From Haladaptatus sp. QDMS2 (GTDB taxonomy: Archaea > Halobacteriota > Halobacteria > Halobacteriales > Halococcaceae), in contig NZ_CP119793.1 in NCBI RefSeq assembly GCF_029338295.1, positions 266,898-330,897 on the forward strand: 64,000 bases of DNA. The letters are read 5' to 3'. Position numbers and translations under genes: made by a program. The notes below the pieces were generated by a model, which saw nothing but the letters and a program-made list of their open reading frames with translations, ran no database searches and was not told where the DNA came from. Shown here one piece after another: positions 1 to 7,173 of the stretch (position 1 is its first letter; each line of letters opens with the position of its first letter).

Positions 1-32
1 ATTAGACGTTCGTCGCAGTTAAGAACTATTTC

Positions 33-623
33 CTATGTGACGACGATGCCGCCGTCAATCTCCATGTAGGCGTGGCCGTAACCACAGTAGGTCAGGCAAC
101 TCAGCGTATAATCGCCAGGTCGCGTCACACCTAACTGTCGAACGACGGGTCTTGTGGCCCTCCGTGGAAGCGCAACGGGGTGCATCATCATCCCACCCTC
201 CATGTGGACCTGTCCAGACGGCATGATTCCGAGACTGTGGTCGGGATACTGCTCGTTCGCCACCTCCAGTAGTTCGTGAAAGTCACCGCTCGATGGGGGC
301 GGGATGCGCTCCTCGTTTCGCTCTTCGAGCGCTTCGTGGTCTGGAAGCGCGCCTCGGATCGAGGCCGGAAGAGCTTGCACGACTTGACTCGCGCCGGTAT
401 TAAACGCGATGACGCGGAGGACATCACCACGTCGCAAGCTGACACGCTCTTGCTCCTCGCCGGTGTCGTCGAGCATAACGAAGCCCCAGTGATAGGCTCC
501 GACGTAGATCGTCCTGTCAATGCTGTCGCCACTGCCTGGGAGATTGCCGATACATCCTGACAGACTCGCGATGCCCGCTCCGAGTGCTGTCAGAATTTCT
601 CGCCGCTGTACTGTCGGGGACAT
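33..623 (-). CDS. Predicted CuA-site lipoprotein, cytochrome oxidase subunit II-like
   Basis: 196-residue exported protein. The N-terminus has an RRE pair followed by a hydrophobic stretch and a lipobox-like SLSGC (Cys24), as in haloarchaeal Tat lipoproteins. The C-terminus carries C176-x3-C180-x3-H184-x2-M187, the binuclear copper (CuA) signature of cytochrome c oxidase subunit II, with a Met/His-rich stretch (about 145-153) just before it that could supply another ligand. There is no N-terminal membrane hairpin and no oxidase subunit I nearby, so it is probably a stand-alone copper or electron-transfer cupredoxin, not part of a full oxidase. It starts 9 bp after the stop of the SHOCT membrane gene on the same strand, so the two are probably cotranscribed. 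Family assignment is firm; the partner and role are inference. Confidence 0.8.
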   Translation of the reverse strand: MSPTVQRREILTALGAGIASLSGCIGNLPGSGDSIDRTIYVGAYHWGFVMLDDTGEEQERVSLRRGDVLRVIAFNTGASQVVQALPASIRGALPDHEALEERNEERIPPPSSGDFHELLEVANEQYPDHSLGIMPSGQVHMEGGMMMHPVALPRRATRPVVRQLGVTRPGDYTLSCLTYCGYGHAYMEIDGGIVVT

Positions 624-632
624 ACTTGTGAC

Positions 633-1001
633 CTACTGCAACTCCTCGCGGCTGAGTCTCGCGTGCCGTTCCTCGAACTCCTCCTCAGTGAGCTCACCGC
701 GAGCGTACGCCACTCGGAGCTCCTCGAGTGCCCTGTCGCCAGTCACCGCCGACCCGACGCCACCGACGAGGCCACGATACAGGAGGTAGCCGATGCCGAC
801 GAGGACGACGAGCCAGACGAGCATCATCCCGATGCCCCACAGCGGTGAGAGGCCACCGGCCATGCCACCACCCCACCACCACCCCATCATGCCCATCATC
901 GGCATCGCAAATACCATCATCAACAGCGGGAACAGGACTATTACCGCGAGGACGATCAGGACGATGCGGAGCAAGCCGTCGGACGTGCGCTCAGCGGACA
1001 T
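633..1001 (-). CDS. SHOCT-domain membrane protein
   Basis: 122 residues. Two hydrophobic segments (about 10-45 and 55-78) are joined by a Met/Gly/Trp-rich loop. After a short linker comes a C-terminal SHOCT domain (about 89-119) with the typical pattern LEELRxxYARGELTEEEFE. SHOCT domains are short C-terminal oligomerisation modules found on many small membrane proteins; no enzymatic role is implied. First gene of a likely two-gene unit with the CuA lipoprotein. The Met-rich loop may reflect metal handling, but that is only a guess. Confidence 0.75.
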   Translation of the reverse strand: MSAERTSDGLLRIVLIVLAVIVLFPLLMMVFAMPMMGMMGWWWGGGMAGGLSPLWGIGMMLVWLVVLVGIGYLLYRGLVGGVGSAVTGDRALEELRVAYARGELTEEEFEERHARLSREELQ

Positions 1002-1122
1002 GGTGAATCACTAGGAATGTTTGTCAGTTGACGCAATAAATTTAGTCGGCTACCAGTACCACTCTGGTGATGGATTCTGCTGGAGAGGTATCTGACGGTA
1101 CGTTGCTTTATGTTTTCACTGA

Positions 1123-1138
1123 GCTGAGTGCACTCAGC
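1123..1138. terminator. Palindrome at the 3' end of the small zinc gene
   Basis: A perfect 16-bp palindrome (GCTGAGTG/CACTCAGC) overlaps the stop codon of the small zinc protein on the minus strand. It could form a hairpin at the transcript end, but there is no clear T-tract, so a terminator role is weakly supported. Confidence 0.3.
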
Positions 1139-1355
1139 AACAGCCGGGGTCGTCAGGCGCCCACTCGCACGCGTTGCCGGTCGTCAGGCTGTTTTCATCG
1201 ATGTACGTCGAGAGACATGCATAGTTACAGAAGTATGATGGCGACCCACAGTCGTCGTTGCAGTCACGGACGCAGATTGGGTCGTGGTCGAAGATGCGAG
1301 AGCCACAGTACGCACACGTCTCGTCAGCGTCGGGGATTTCGACAGTTGTAGACAT
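1134..1355 (-). CDS. Small cysteine-rich zinc protein (TRASH-like, DUF7576-like)
   Basis: 73 residues from the ATG at 1355. A longer frame to 1421 exists, but its first 22 codons are basic and unlike the acidic body. Visible pairs are CAYC near residue 14 and an FCNYAC block near residue 45, with further cysteines at the C-terminus. The FCxxxC...Y arrangement resembles TRASH/MYM-type zinc fingers and the small haloarchaeal family I know as DUF7576. Probably a zinc-binding protein-protein or metal-sensing module. No operon partner is evident. Confidence 0.6.
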   Translation of the reverse strand: MSTTVEIPDADETCAYCGSRIFDHDPICVRDCNDDCGSPSYFCNYACLSTYIDENSLTTGNACEWAPDDPGCC

Positions 1356-1510
1356 ACCTGCGCTACGGGTACGAGCTAAAAACGCATTTCGCTGAATCGG
1401 TACGTGACGAGAAACACACAAGTGAGGACACTACGAGACTGGGAGCTTGACGATCGCCGTCGAAGAGATTACTCAACCAGAGTCTGGTAACACCGGGACA
1501 GCGCCGTCAG

Positions 1511-1538
1511 TACTGTTTTTCGAGCGCCGGGGAGATCG
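1511..1538 (+). promoter_or_regulatory. GC-hairpin leader element, copy 1
   Basis: A T-tract followed by CGAGCGCCGGGGAG ends directly at the ATG at 1539 (MSTRSRLRF reading frame). It is one of about nine elements of this kind placed before small backbone genes in the first 19 kb. Confidence 0.45.
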
Positions 1539-2001
1539 ATGTCGACACGAAGTCGGCTCCGATTCATCCAGCGAGTCGAACAGGCCGGCGAACCAACCCA
1601 TGCCGAGCGCGGGCCGGGCTACACGGCAACCCTGTTCCTCGAAAAAGCTCTCGACGATGGGACGATACCTAGACGGGAAGCCGGAACGAACGATCGACGC
1701 AGCACAGCCCTCGGATATCCTCGAACCGGCCAACATGGAGCATCAGGACCAACCGATGTTCCTGCTCGGCCACGGCGTCGAGAACCCAGCGGATGGCATC
1801 CACGGCGATGAGGGGTACCTCTACGTCGTGGAACTCCCGACGGAGAACTCAGTTGACGAGCCAGCCGAGTGGACCGTCAAGGTGAGCGAGCACACCGGGT
1901 TCCCTCGCTGGGACGGCCCGACCGACGAGGCCTTCGAGCGGGCGAGCTGGCAGTTCCACGGGACGCTAGAGAACGCGCTCGCAGCTCTCGTCGCTGAATA
2001 A
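1539..2001 (+). pseudogene. Backbone hypothetical gene(s), probably frameshifted
   Basis: Two overlapping frames look partly coding. One starts at 1539 with MSTRSRLRFIQR, directly behind a GC-hairpin element; the same opening recurs in a second, broken copy at 8509. The other frame runs to 2001 (possible ATG 1657) and has strongly acidic haloarchaeal composition, ending in a stretch rich in Trp and Glu (about residues 50-114). Either these are two overlapping genes, or one gene has lost its frame between about 1660 and 1800. I do not recognise the family and assign no function. A stop codon follows 60 bp before the HTH regulator at 2062. Confidence 0.4.
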
Positions 2002-2061
2002 CGGACCGTCAACTTAAATCCAGAAACGTATTTATGTGAATAGGGTTTAGAGTAGACACAG

Positions 2062-3012
2062 ATGCTTACCAAGGCTGGACTTGCCGTCATTGACGCATTG
2101 AGTACCGGCCGGGACGCGACGGCGGCTAAACTCGCGACAGACACCGAGTATTCGCAAACACACCTCTACGATGTGCTCGATGTCTTGCTGGAATCAGGGC
2201 TGCTCGCCGAACGCCGTGGTCCCAATAACCAGCGGCAGGTCCATGTCACGGATCATCCGGTCGTCGAAGCATACCGGAGCCTCCAGGCGGAACTCGGCCA
2301 CGTCGAGTGGGCCGACCTCCTCTCGCCGGCCACACTCCGAGTGTGCTGGTACCTTGACGAGCCTCGTCGGGTGTCCGAGATCGCAGCGCGACTCGAGATT
2401 ACACGCCAGAGCGTTCACAAGGCGCTGTCGCCGCTCAAGCATCGGGCGATGCTGTCCCCGTCCGGCCCGGAGTACGCATTGAGTGAAGATCTCTCCCCGC
2501 TGCTGGCGTTCGCCCGTGCTGTCGTGCGACATGAGCACCGGTCGCGAGTCCGGGCACTCGCGCCGAGTGCGACCGTCGAATGGTGTGATCCGAAGCGGGC
2601 ACTCGTCCGCGTCCAGACAGCCGCGGATACGGAGGCACTTGAGGCAGCCGCCGACTGGCAACTGACCGGACTCGCTCGGTTTGCAGCGTACGGCCTGCAG
2701 TTCTTCCTCGCCGGCGAACCCGCGTTCTGGTATGCCCCCGGCGAGGAACTCACACCTGCCGAGGTGGTGTGCCACACGCTCGTCCTCGATAGCGGCTCCC
2801 GCCGCGTCAGTTATACAATGCTCTTGATCGAGAAGCTGGACATCGACCAGGAGACACTGACGGAGACTGCGCAGTGGTACGAGTTGGAACCGACGGTGAC
2901 TGCGATGTATCGACCACTTGAGGGAGCGTTCGATGTGTCGGGTGACTCCCCCGTCATCCTCCCGAGTGAAGCAGAATTTACGGCGCTCAAAAAGCAGTAC
3001 GGAGTATCATGA
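2062..3012 (+). CDS. HTH regulator, AbiEii-type antitoxin-like
   Basis: 316 residues. Two tandem winged-helix DNA-binding segments are visible (about 1-65, a MarR-like fold starting MLTKAGLAVIDAL, and about 85-150, with EIAARLEITRQSVHKAL as the recognition helix). They are followed by a mixed C-terminal domain. The last codons overlap the next gene in an ATGA junction (3009-3012), so the pair is translationally coupled. The next gene is a nucleotidyltransferase, and HTH plus nucleotidyltransferase is the layout of AbiE-like toxin-antitoxin pairs. The HTH protein would be the antitoxin and autoregulator. Here the partner has a premature stop, so this gene may be an orphan. Confidence 0.65.
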   Translation: MLTKAGLAVIDALSTGRDATAAKLATDTEYSQTHLYDVLDVLLESGLLAERRGPNNQRQVHVTDHPVVEAYRSLQAELGHVEWADLLSPATLRVCWYLDEPRRVSEIAARLEITRQSVHKALSPLKHRAMLSPSGPEYALSEDLSPLLAFARAVVRHEHRSRVRALAPSATVEWCDPKRALVRVQTAADTEALEAAADWQLTGLARFAAYGLQFFLAGEPAFWYAPGEELTPAEVVCHTLVLDSGSRRVSYTMLLIEKLDIDQETLTETAQWYELEPTVTAMYRPLEGAFDVSGDSPVILPSEAEFTALKKQYGVS

Positions 3013-3878
3013 CTGTATTCAGGGGTGGCGAGGCGATCAAAGCGTTTCTCGAGGAGTTCGACAGCTGGCTCTCGGAGTCTGTAACTGTGTACCTCCTTGG
3101 TGGGTCTGCGATGACTGTTCGAGGATTGAAGGACCAGACCGAGGATATCGATCTCGCGTAGGGTGTGGTATCCGAATTCGAGCACGTCTACCAGACGCTC
3201 ACGTCACAGGGATTCGCGGTCGTCGGCGAGCCAACGGAGTCGTTCGAAGGTGTCGGGAAAACCGTCGAGCTGCATCACAAGGAGCGCGGCTTCCAGATCG
3301 ATATCTTCGACCGGCAAGTCGTCGGGAAAGTGTGGATCACCAACCGGATGCACGACCGAGCGGAGGAGTTCTGGGCCGGCAGTCACGCGACGGCATTCGT
3401 CCTCGCCGATGAAGATATGTTCTTGCTGAAAGCGGTCTCCGGTGGTGACCTAGCGAGTGGTCGTCGACGCGACATCGAAGACATGCGGACGTACGCCCAG
3501 CGTGGGTTGGACTACGAGCTAATTCTAACCGAAATCGACGAACAGCGACCGTTTAACACAGGTTCGACTGAAGCACGGCAGATCCGTGACCGCTCGCATC
3601 CACTATTCACGATTGAGATGGCGGTGAACTCACTCTCGGGACTTCCAAACACGTTCACTGCTCGTATCGAAGAGTTTGCGACCGAGTTCGAAGTCGAATA
3701 TATTGTGCTAGGGGCTGTTGACGATGGGATTGGCGACGTCGAAACAATTCGGGAGCGAGTCCTCGCGACTGTGCGAGCGCTTTCGGACGAACAAGAAGGT
3801 GCCGTCGACGACGCGATTGCCCGACTCGTTGCAAAGCAGATTCTCAAGCGCGACGGGGATACGATTCGACTCCGATAG
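3009..3878 (+). pseudogene. DUF6036-like nucleotidyltransferase interrupted by an in-frame TAG
   Basis: A continuous reading frame of 290 codons starts at the ATG at 3009, which overlaps the upstream stop. A single TAG at 3159-3161 (codon 51) interrupts it. Before the stop the peptide has GGSAMTVRGL followed by DQTEDIDLA, the GS...DxD core of the nucleotidyltransferase fold. After the stop the frame runs without further defects to 3878 and ends in a winged-helix-like segment. A GTG at 3165 could start a shortened product, but it would lack the catalytic motif. Most likely a recent nonsense mutation of an AbiEii-like toxin; readthrough is possible but unsupported. Confidence 0.7.
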
Positions 3879-3895
3879 CTAGGCACCCCGGCCGA

Positions 3896-3938
3896 GGTTT
3901 TTGGTTTCCGCCCCGCGAGGGGTGCGGGGGCAGGAAAA
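3896..3938 (+). promoter_or_regulatory. GC-hairpin leader element, copy 2
   Basis: A T-tract is followed by CCGCCCCGCGAGGGGTGCGG, which can fold as a strong hairpin (CCCC/GGGG arms, loop GCGA). It lies between the nucleotidyltransferase frame and a small degraded ORF starting near 3938 or 3957. Confidence 0.55.
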
Positions 3939-3956
3939 TGCCCTCGAGAACAACCA

Positions 3957-4114
3957 TGGCAACACTCCAAGCAGCGACACCGTCGACTGGTGCGACCGTA
4001 CCGGACTCACAAGCAGTTCGACAGCGTTGTGAAGCGCATTGCTTCGGAACCCAGAATTGGGAGGTGGACGATCACCGTCGAGGAGGTGACTGGAGCGGAA
4101 CAAAACGACGCCTA
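3957..4114 (+). pseudogene. Small backbone ORF, probably frameshifted
   Basis: The frame from ATG 3957 (MATLQAATPST...) reads plausibly for about 35 codons. The next coding-like stretch (WTITVEEVTGAEQ, ending at TAG 4112-4114) is in another frame. A near copy of the latter (TIAVEEIT) occurs at about 1447-1470, just before the first GC-hairpin element, so this looks like a duplicated backbone gene end. Function unknown. Confidence 0.3.
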
Positions 4115-4134
4115 GCGAGCGTGTATTCTGGCGG

Positions 4135-4190
4135 AGTTTTTCGAGCGCCGGCGAAGGGTGCCGGCGCAGCGTACAGTGACGCGGAGCGAG
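4135..4190 (+). promoter_or_regulatory. GC-hairpin leader element, copy 3
   Basis: GTTTTTCGAGCGCCGGCGAA followed by GGGTGCCGGCGC, a hairpin with GCGCCGGC/GCCGGCGC arms. It lies about 35 nt before the ATG of the next gene (4224). Confidence 0.5.
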
Positions 4191-4223
4191 GTCGTGGGCG
4201 TCGGCAGCAAAAGTGAAAAACAG

Positions 4224-4715
4224 ATGCACATGGTCATCTACACTCTGGTAGAGGCATCGACACACGACGACGCGTTAGCCACCGGAAAGACGGTGTTCGA
4301 CCGCCTGGTCGGCGCGGACCCGCACGCCGGCGCCGTCTTTGATTACTACGTCACGTTCGACGAGGAGGATACGAGGGTCGCGGGCAAAGCGCGATGGGGC
4401 GATCTCCCAACCACAGCCCCCGTCGACTCAAACGGTGGGCAGGACCTACTCGAACGAGGGTGGGAAGCGACGAAAGAAGAATTCGAGCGTAATCTCGAAC
4501 GGGTGAAGGAAGCCATCGACGAACTCTCCGACGAGGAGATCATGCGCGATGAGGACCTCGCTCGGCACGCGTTCCATCAAGTCGGCGCGTACGACGGGCC
4601 GTCGGTGTTCTTGTACGACCAGCACGCGAGCGGCATCCGGCATCGTGAGCACCTGGATCGGCTCCTCGAAGAGAGTGAGGATCTCTGGGTCGTCCCCGCT
4701 GACGTCCACTTCTAA
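4224..4715 (+). CDS. Conserved haloarchaeal plasmid protein, function unknown
   Basis: 163 residues from ATG 4224 (MHMVIYTLVEAS). The longer frame back to 4158 runs through the GC-hairpin element and is rejected. The protein is acidic, with an alpha/beta N-terminus and a long helical stretch (about 75-105) rich in Glu/Lys/Arg. No catalytic motif is evident. It starts a run of three closely spaced backbone genes: the stop at 4715 is 3 bp from the next ATG at 4719. I do not recognise a function. Confidence 0.65.
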   Translation: MHMVIYTLVEASTHDDALATGKTVFDRLVGADPHAGAVFDYYVTFDEEDTRVAGKARWGDLPTTAPVDSNGGQDLLERGWEATKEEFERNLERVKEAIDELSDEEIMRDEDLARHAFHQVGAYDGPSVFLYDQHASGIRHREHLDRLLEESEDLWVVPADVHF

Positions 4716-4718
4716 CCG

Positions 4719-5084
4719 ATGCCCCGAATCACCAACTGGACACGGGAGAGTCGAACGCCGTCGCTCGCGTATCGAAACACCGAGACTGGAGCCCGAGCCG
4801 TTCTCCATCGTGCACCCGAATCGTACCGGAACAAGTGGCGGGCAGCAATCCTCGTCGACGGTTACCCGATCTGGTCGCGTGGCTTCGAGACGAAGCAGGC
4901 GACAGCCTTTCGGGACGCTCTTCGAGACAGACCACTCCCTGAGCTGACTTGCCCTGCGTGCCCGAACGACGACGTTCTCATCGGCGAGAAGGCAGCAGAC
5001 GGGCCGAAAGTCCAGCGCTGGTTCGACTGCCCCGACTGTGGCTACGAAGCTCGCTCGAGGATCGTTTACGGCGCTGAACGCTGA
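4719..5084 (+). CDS. Zinc-ribbon plasmid protein (DUF7568-like)
   Basis: 121 residues. The N-terminal half (about 15-70) looks like a small beta domain containing LAYRNTETGA and ILVDGYPIWSRG. The C-terminal half is a zinc ribbon with CPAC (about residue 78) and CPDC (about 105). This matches a haloarchaeal family I know as DUF7568. It follows the preceding gene by 3 bp and is followed by the DUF7567-like gene, a familiar pairing on haloarchaeal plasmids. Role unknown; a nucleic-acid-binding part is plausible. Confidence 0.7.
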   Translation: MPRITNWTRESRTPSLAYRNTETGARAVLHRAPESYRNKWRAAILVDGYPIWSRGFETKQATAFRDALRDRPLPELTCPACPNDDVLIGEKAADGPKVQRWFDCPDCGYEARSRIVYGAER

Positions 5085-5106
5085 GGTCATTGAACGTCCA
5101 GCGAAG

Positions 5107-5160
5107 GTGTTTTTCTGGGGCAGGAAGGGGTGGCCCGAGTCACACGGGCCAGATCAACAA
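5107..5160 (+). promoter_or_regulatory. GC-hairpin leader element, copy 4 (divergent)
   Basis: A GTTTTT tract followed by a G-rich stretch and GGCCCGAGTCACACGGGCC, which has GGCCCG/CGGGCC arms. It occupies the 5' leader of the next gene (ATG 5161). Its sequence differs from the other copies, but the layout of T-tract, hairpin and start codon is the same. Confidence 0.4.
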
Positions 5161-5556
5161 ATGAGTCTGGACGTCATCGACCGCCACAACGAAGCACTGT
5201 TCGAGTTCCTCTGGTGTCCGGTCTGCGGGCACGAGGTGTTCAGCCACATCCCCTTCGAGGGCGTGTTCTGCAAGAACTGCAATACACAGGTGGAACTCCA
5301 AGAGTCGCAAGAGGACCGTGGCTACGAGGAAGCTGTCCTCGCCAGCTTCGATACCGACACGACCTGGAATCTCCACGTCGACGAAAAACATCGTCGTGAC
5401 CTCCCTGACGGGTCGGCGAGGGTGAAAATTTTCGGCGCACCGGGTGCCTACGAGGTCGACTGGTGGAGTCCGGAACCTAGCGAGGACTGGGAACCGGTCG
5501 AGCGCGGTGAGTTCGACGACGCAGAGGAGCCCGGTGACGTATCACATTTGGCATAA
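5161..5556 (+). CDS. Zinc-ribbon plasmid protein (DUF7567-like)
   Basis: 131 residues from ATG 5161 (MSLDVIDRHNEALF). An open frame extends back to 5038 but overlaps the previous gene and the hairpin leader. CPVC and CKNC form a zinc ribbon in the first 45 residues, and the C-terminal half is acidic with several Trp residues. It matches the haloarchaeal family I know as DUF7567. Backbone gene directly upstream of the first cargo block. Confidence 0.7.
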   Translation: MSLDVIDRHNEALFEFLWCPVCGHEVFSHIPFEGVFCKNCNTQVELQESQEDRGYEEAVLASFDTDTTWNLHVDEKHRRDLPDGSARVKIFGAPGAYEVDWWSPEPSEDWEPVERGEFDDAEEPGDVSHLA

Positions 5557-5573
5557 CGATCTAATTGGAATTC

Positions 5574-5672
5574 TCAGTTTGAGTGTATCGACCTATTCCA
5601 CAAAAGCTGGGAGTTCGAGGACAACGACCAGCAGGCAAATACAGCTCGGTTTCTCAGAGAAGCGCCAGAGTA
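5574..5672 (+). pseudogene. C-terminal remnant of a backbone gene
   Basis: A coding-like frame (CIDLFHKSWEFEDND...REAPE, stop at about 5670) has no start codon and no upstream extension. It looks like the tail of a deleted gene and marks the left edge of the cargo inserted at 5.8-8.4 kb. Confidence 0.4.
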
Positions 5673-5805
5673 GCACCAGGAGAAAACAGTCGGTGTGGTG
5701 AGTAGGAGGTACACCCTTATCGACGCCGACCCAGAATTGCTCAAAAACATCCAGCCTTAGAGATTTTAGGTACTGTTGACACCAGATTTGGGCTACATCA
5801 GAATG

Positions 5806-7173
5806 CTACTCGGGCGAAAACTCCCGGATCTCATTTTCCACATACTCTAATGTTCTCTCACGGCTTTTCTGATCAGAAATATTATTAGCAACGTGTTGCT
5901 TCACAGCACTTCCAGTAAGGCATAAACCATTCTCACGCTCTAACTCGTAATCTTCCTCATCTCGGTCAAAATCAGGATCCAAAAACAACCCGTACAACAT
6001 CGCGGGCCAACCACCACGACCCAGCCGCACCTTCCGCTCCGAAGTTAAACTGGTACGGTGAAGAATCAACGTAGCCAAAGCCTCCAAATCCATGAACACC
6101 ACCTGGAAATCATCGAAATCGGTCTCATTCAATTCATCCAAGAAATCCCGGATCTTCCCGATATTGAACTCCGGAGCGATGAAAACCAAGACCTGTTCCT
6201 CCCACTGCCGAACGTAGCAAACGTCGTCAATAATCTCCAAGTACTTGCGATACTGGGCACCTTGTTTCTCAGTGATCTTCGGATAATCACGGCGATCGCT
6301 GCTCACACTCTTCGAATCCAGTATCAGCAACGGTTGATTCCCATTCTCCTCATCAAAGACAAAACCGAATCCGTCCGGAACACGATTCCCTGTATCCTGC
6401 ATTCCCATCGGATGCAAAGGACAGTCCAAAACCTGAGAAAAAGACAATGTGCACAGCTTCTCCATCTCATCCCTCTTGTCTTTACTCGCCTCAATTTTCT
6501 CAAAGTCGGTTAGTTCACCGGCCAAGTACTGCGGGTTATCGTTGATCTTCTCCACCAACTCATCTGGTACCGCCTCGTTCTCAGGCTCATACTCAGCCTC
6601 AAACCCGTCTCGAATCTCAACCATCGACTCAAAGCTCTCAATCTTCCGCTCAAGACCTGGCGGGGTTATAACCATAGAAACACCACCAACACGATCAATA
6701 AGAGGCTTCACCTGTTCTCGGACACTATCTTGGAAAGCAAGCACACAGAGATTACGGCTGTCTCGAAGGTGCGAGGCAATCGGCGTCAACAAGTCATCAC
6801 TGTACCCGCCAGGAACAACCAGAAACGACTCCTCATCTAACTCGAACGAAACCATCGACCCAGTCTGACTTACCGACGCTTCAAAACCCAGGTCAGATAA
6901 CAACTGTTCTACAGCATTAATGCTCTCAACCTTCCAATAATAGTGTAGAGATTCGTCGTACGGATTTACATCCCGATTACGGCATAGAAACTTTTTCTCG
7001 CCGTCTAATTCTACGACTTGACAGGGTTCGCTACACCCTGGTTCAGGGCAAGTGATTTTCCGGCGTTCAGACCGGACGCAAAACGGGTTCTCACGAAGCT
7101 CATCAGATACTTCGTCAGGACGGAGACGGTCCTCAAAATCATATCCAAGAGCCTCTACTGCTTCAGAACTCAT
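5806..7173 (-). CDS. Predicted PD-(D/E)XK-like nuclease with N-terminal zinc ribbon
   Basis: 455 residues. A putative zinc site is formed by Cys42, 47, 51 and 64. The centre (about 264-310) has PDG (Asp267), then a hydrophobic strand ending in LDSKS (Asp286-x-Lys288), then a helix with Gln304 and Tyr308. This is the arrangement of a restriction-endonuclease-like core. A Rossmann-like segment (about 110-175) and an acidic helical region lie in between. The start codon overlaps the stop of the upstream gene in an ATGA (7170-7173), so the two proteins are translationally coupled. Codon use is less GC-rich than in the backbone genes, suggesting transfer. I recognise no named family. A defence effector is the most reasonable inference, and the nuclease call rests on motif reading only. 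Confidence 0.6.
   Translation of the reverse strand: MSSEAVEALGYDFEDRLRPDEVSDELRENPFCVRSERRKITCPEPGCSEPCQVVELDGEKKFLCRNRDVNPYDESLHYYWKVESINAVEQLLSDLGFEASVSQTGSMVSFELDEESFLVVPGGYSDDLLTPIASHLRDSRNLCVLAFQDSVREQVKPLIDRVGGVSMVITPPGLERKIESFESMVEIRDGFEAEYEPENEAVPDELVEKINDNPQYLAGELTDFEKIEASKDKRDEMEKLCTLSFSQVLDCPLHPMGMQDTGNRVPDGFGFVFDEENGNQPLLILDSKSVSSDRRDYPKITEKQGAQYRKYLEIIDDVCYVRQWEEQVLVFIAPEFNIGKIRDFLDELNETDFDDFQVVFMDLEALATLILHRTSLTSERKVRLGRGGWPAMLYGLFLDPDFDRDEEDYELERENGLCLTGSAVKQHVANNISDQKSRERTLEYVENEIREFSPE

Noticed and set aside
3159..3161. TAG read as pyrrolysine
   Set aside because: No pylT/pylS-type genes in the window and the codon follows the DxD motif where a hydrophobic residue is expected; a nonsense mutation is simpler.
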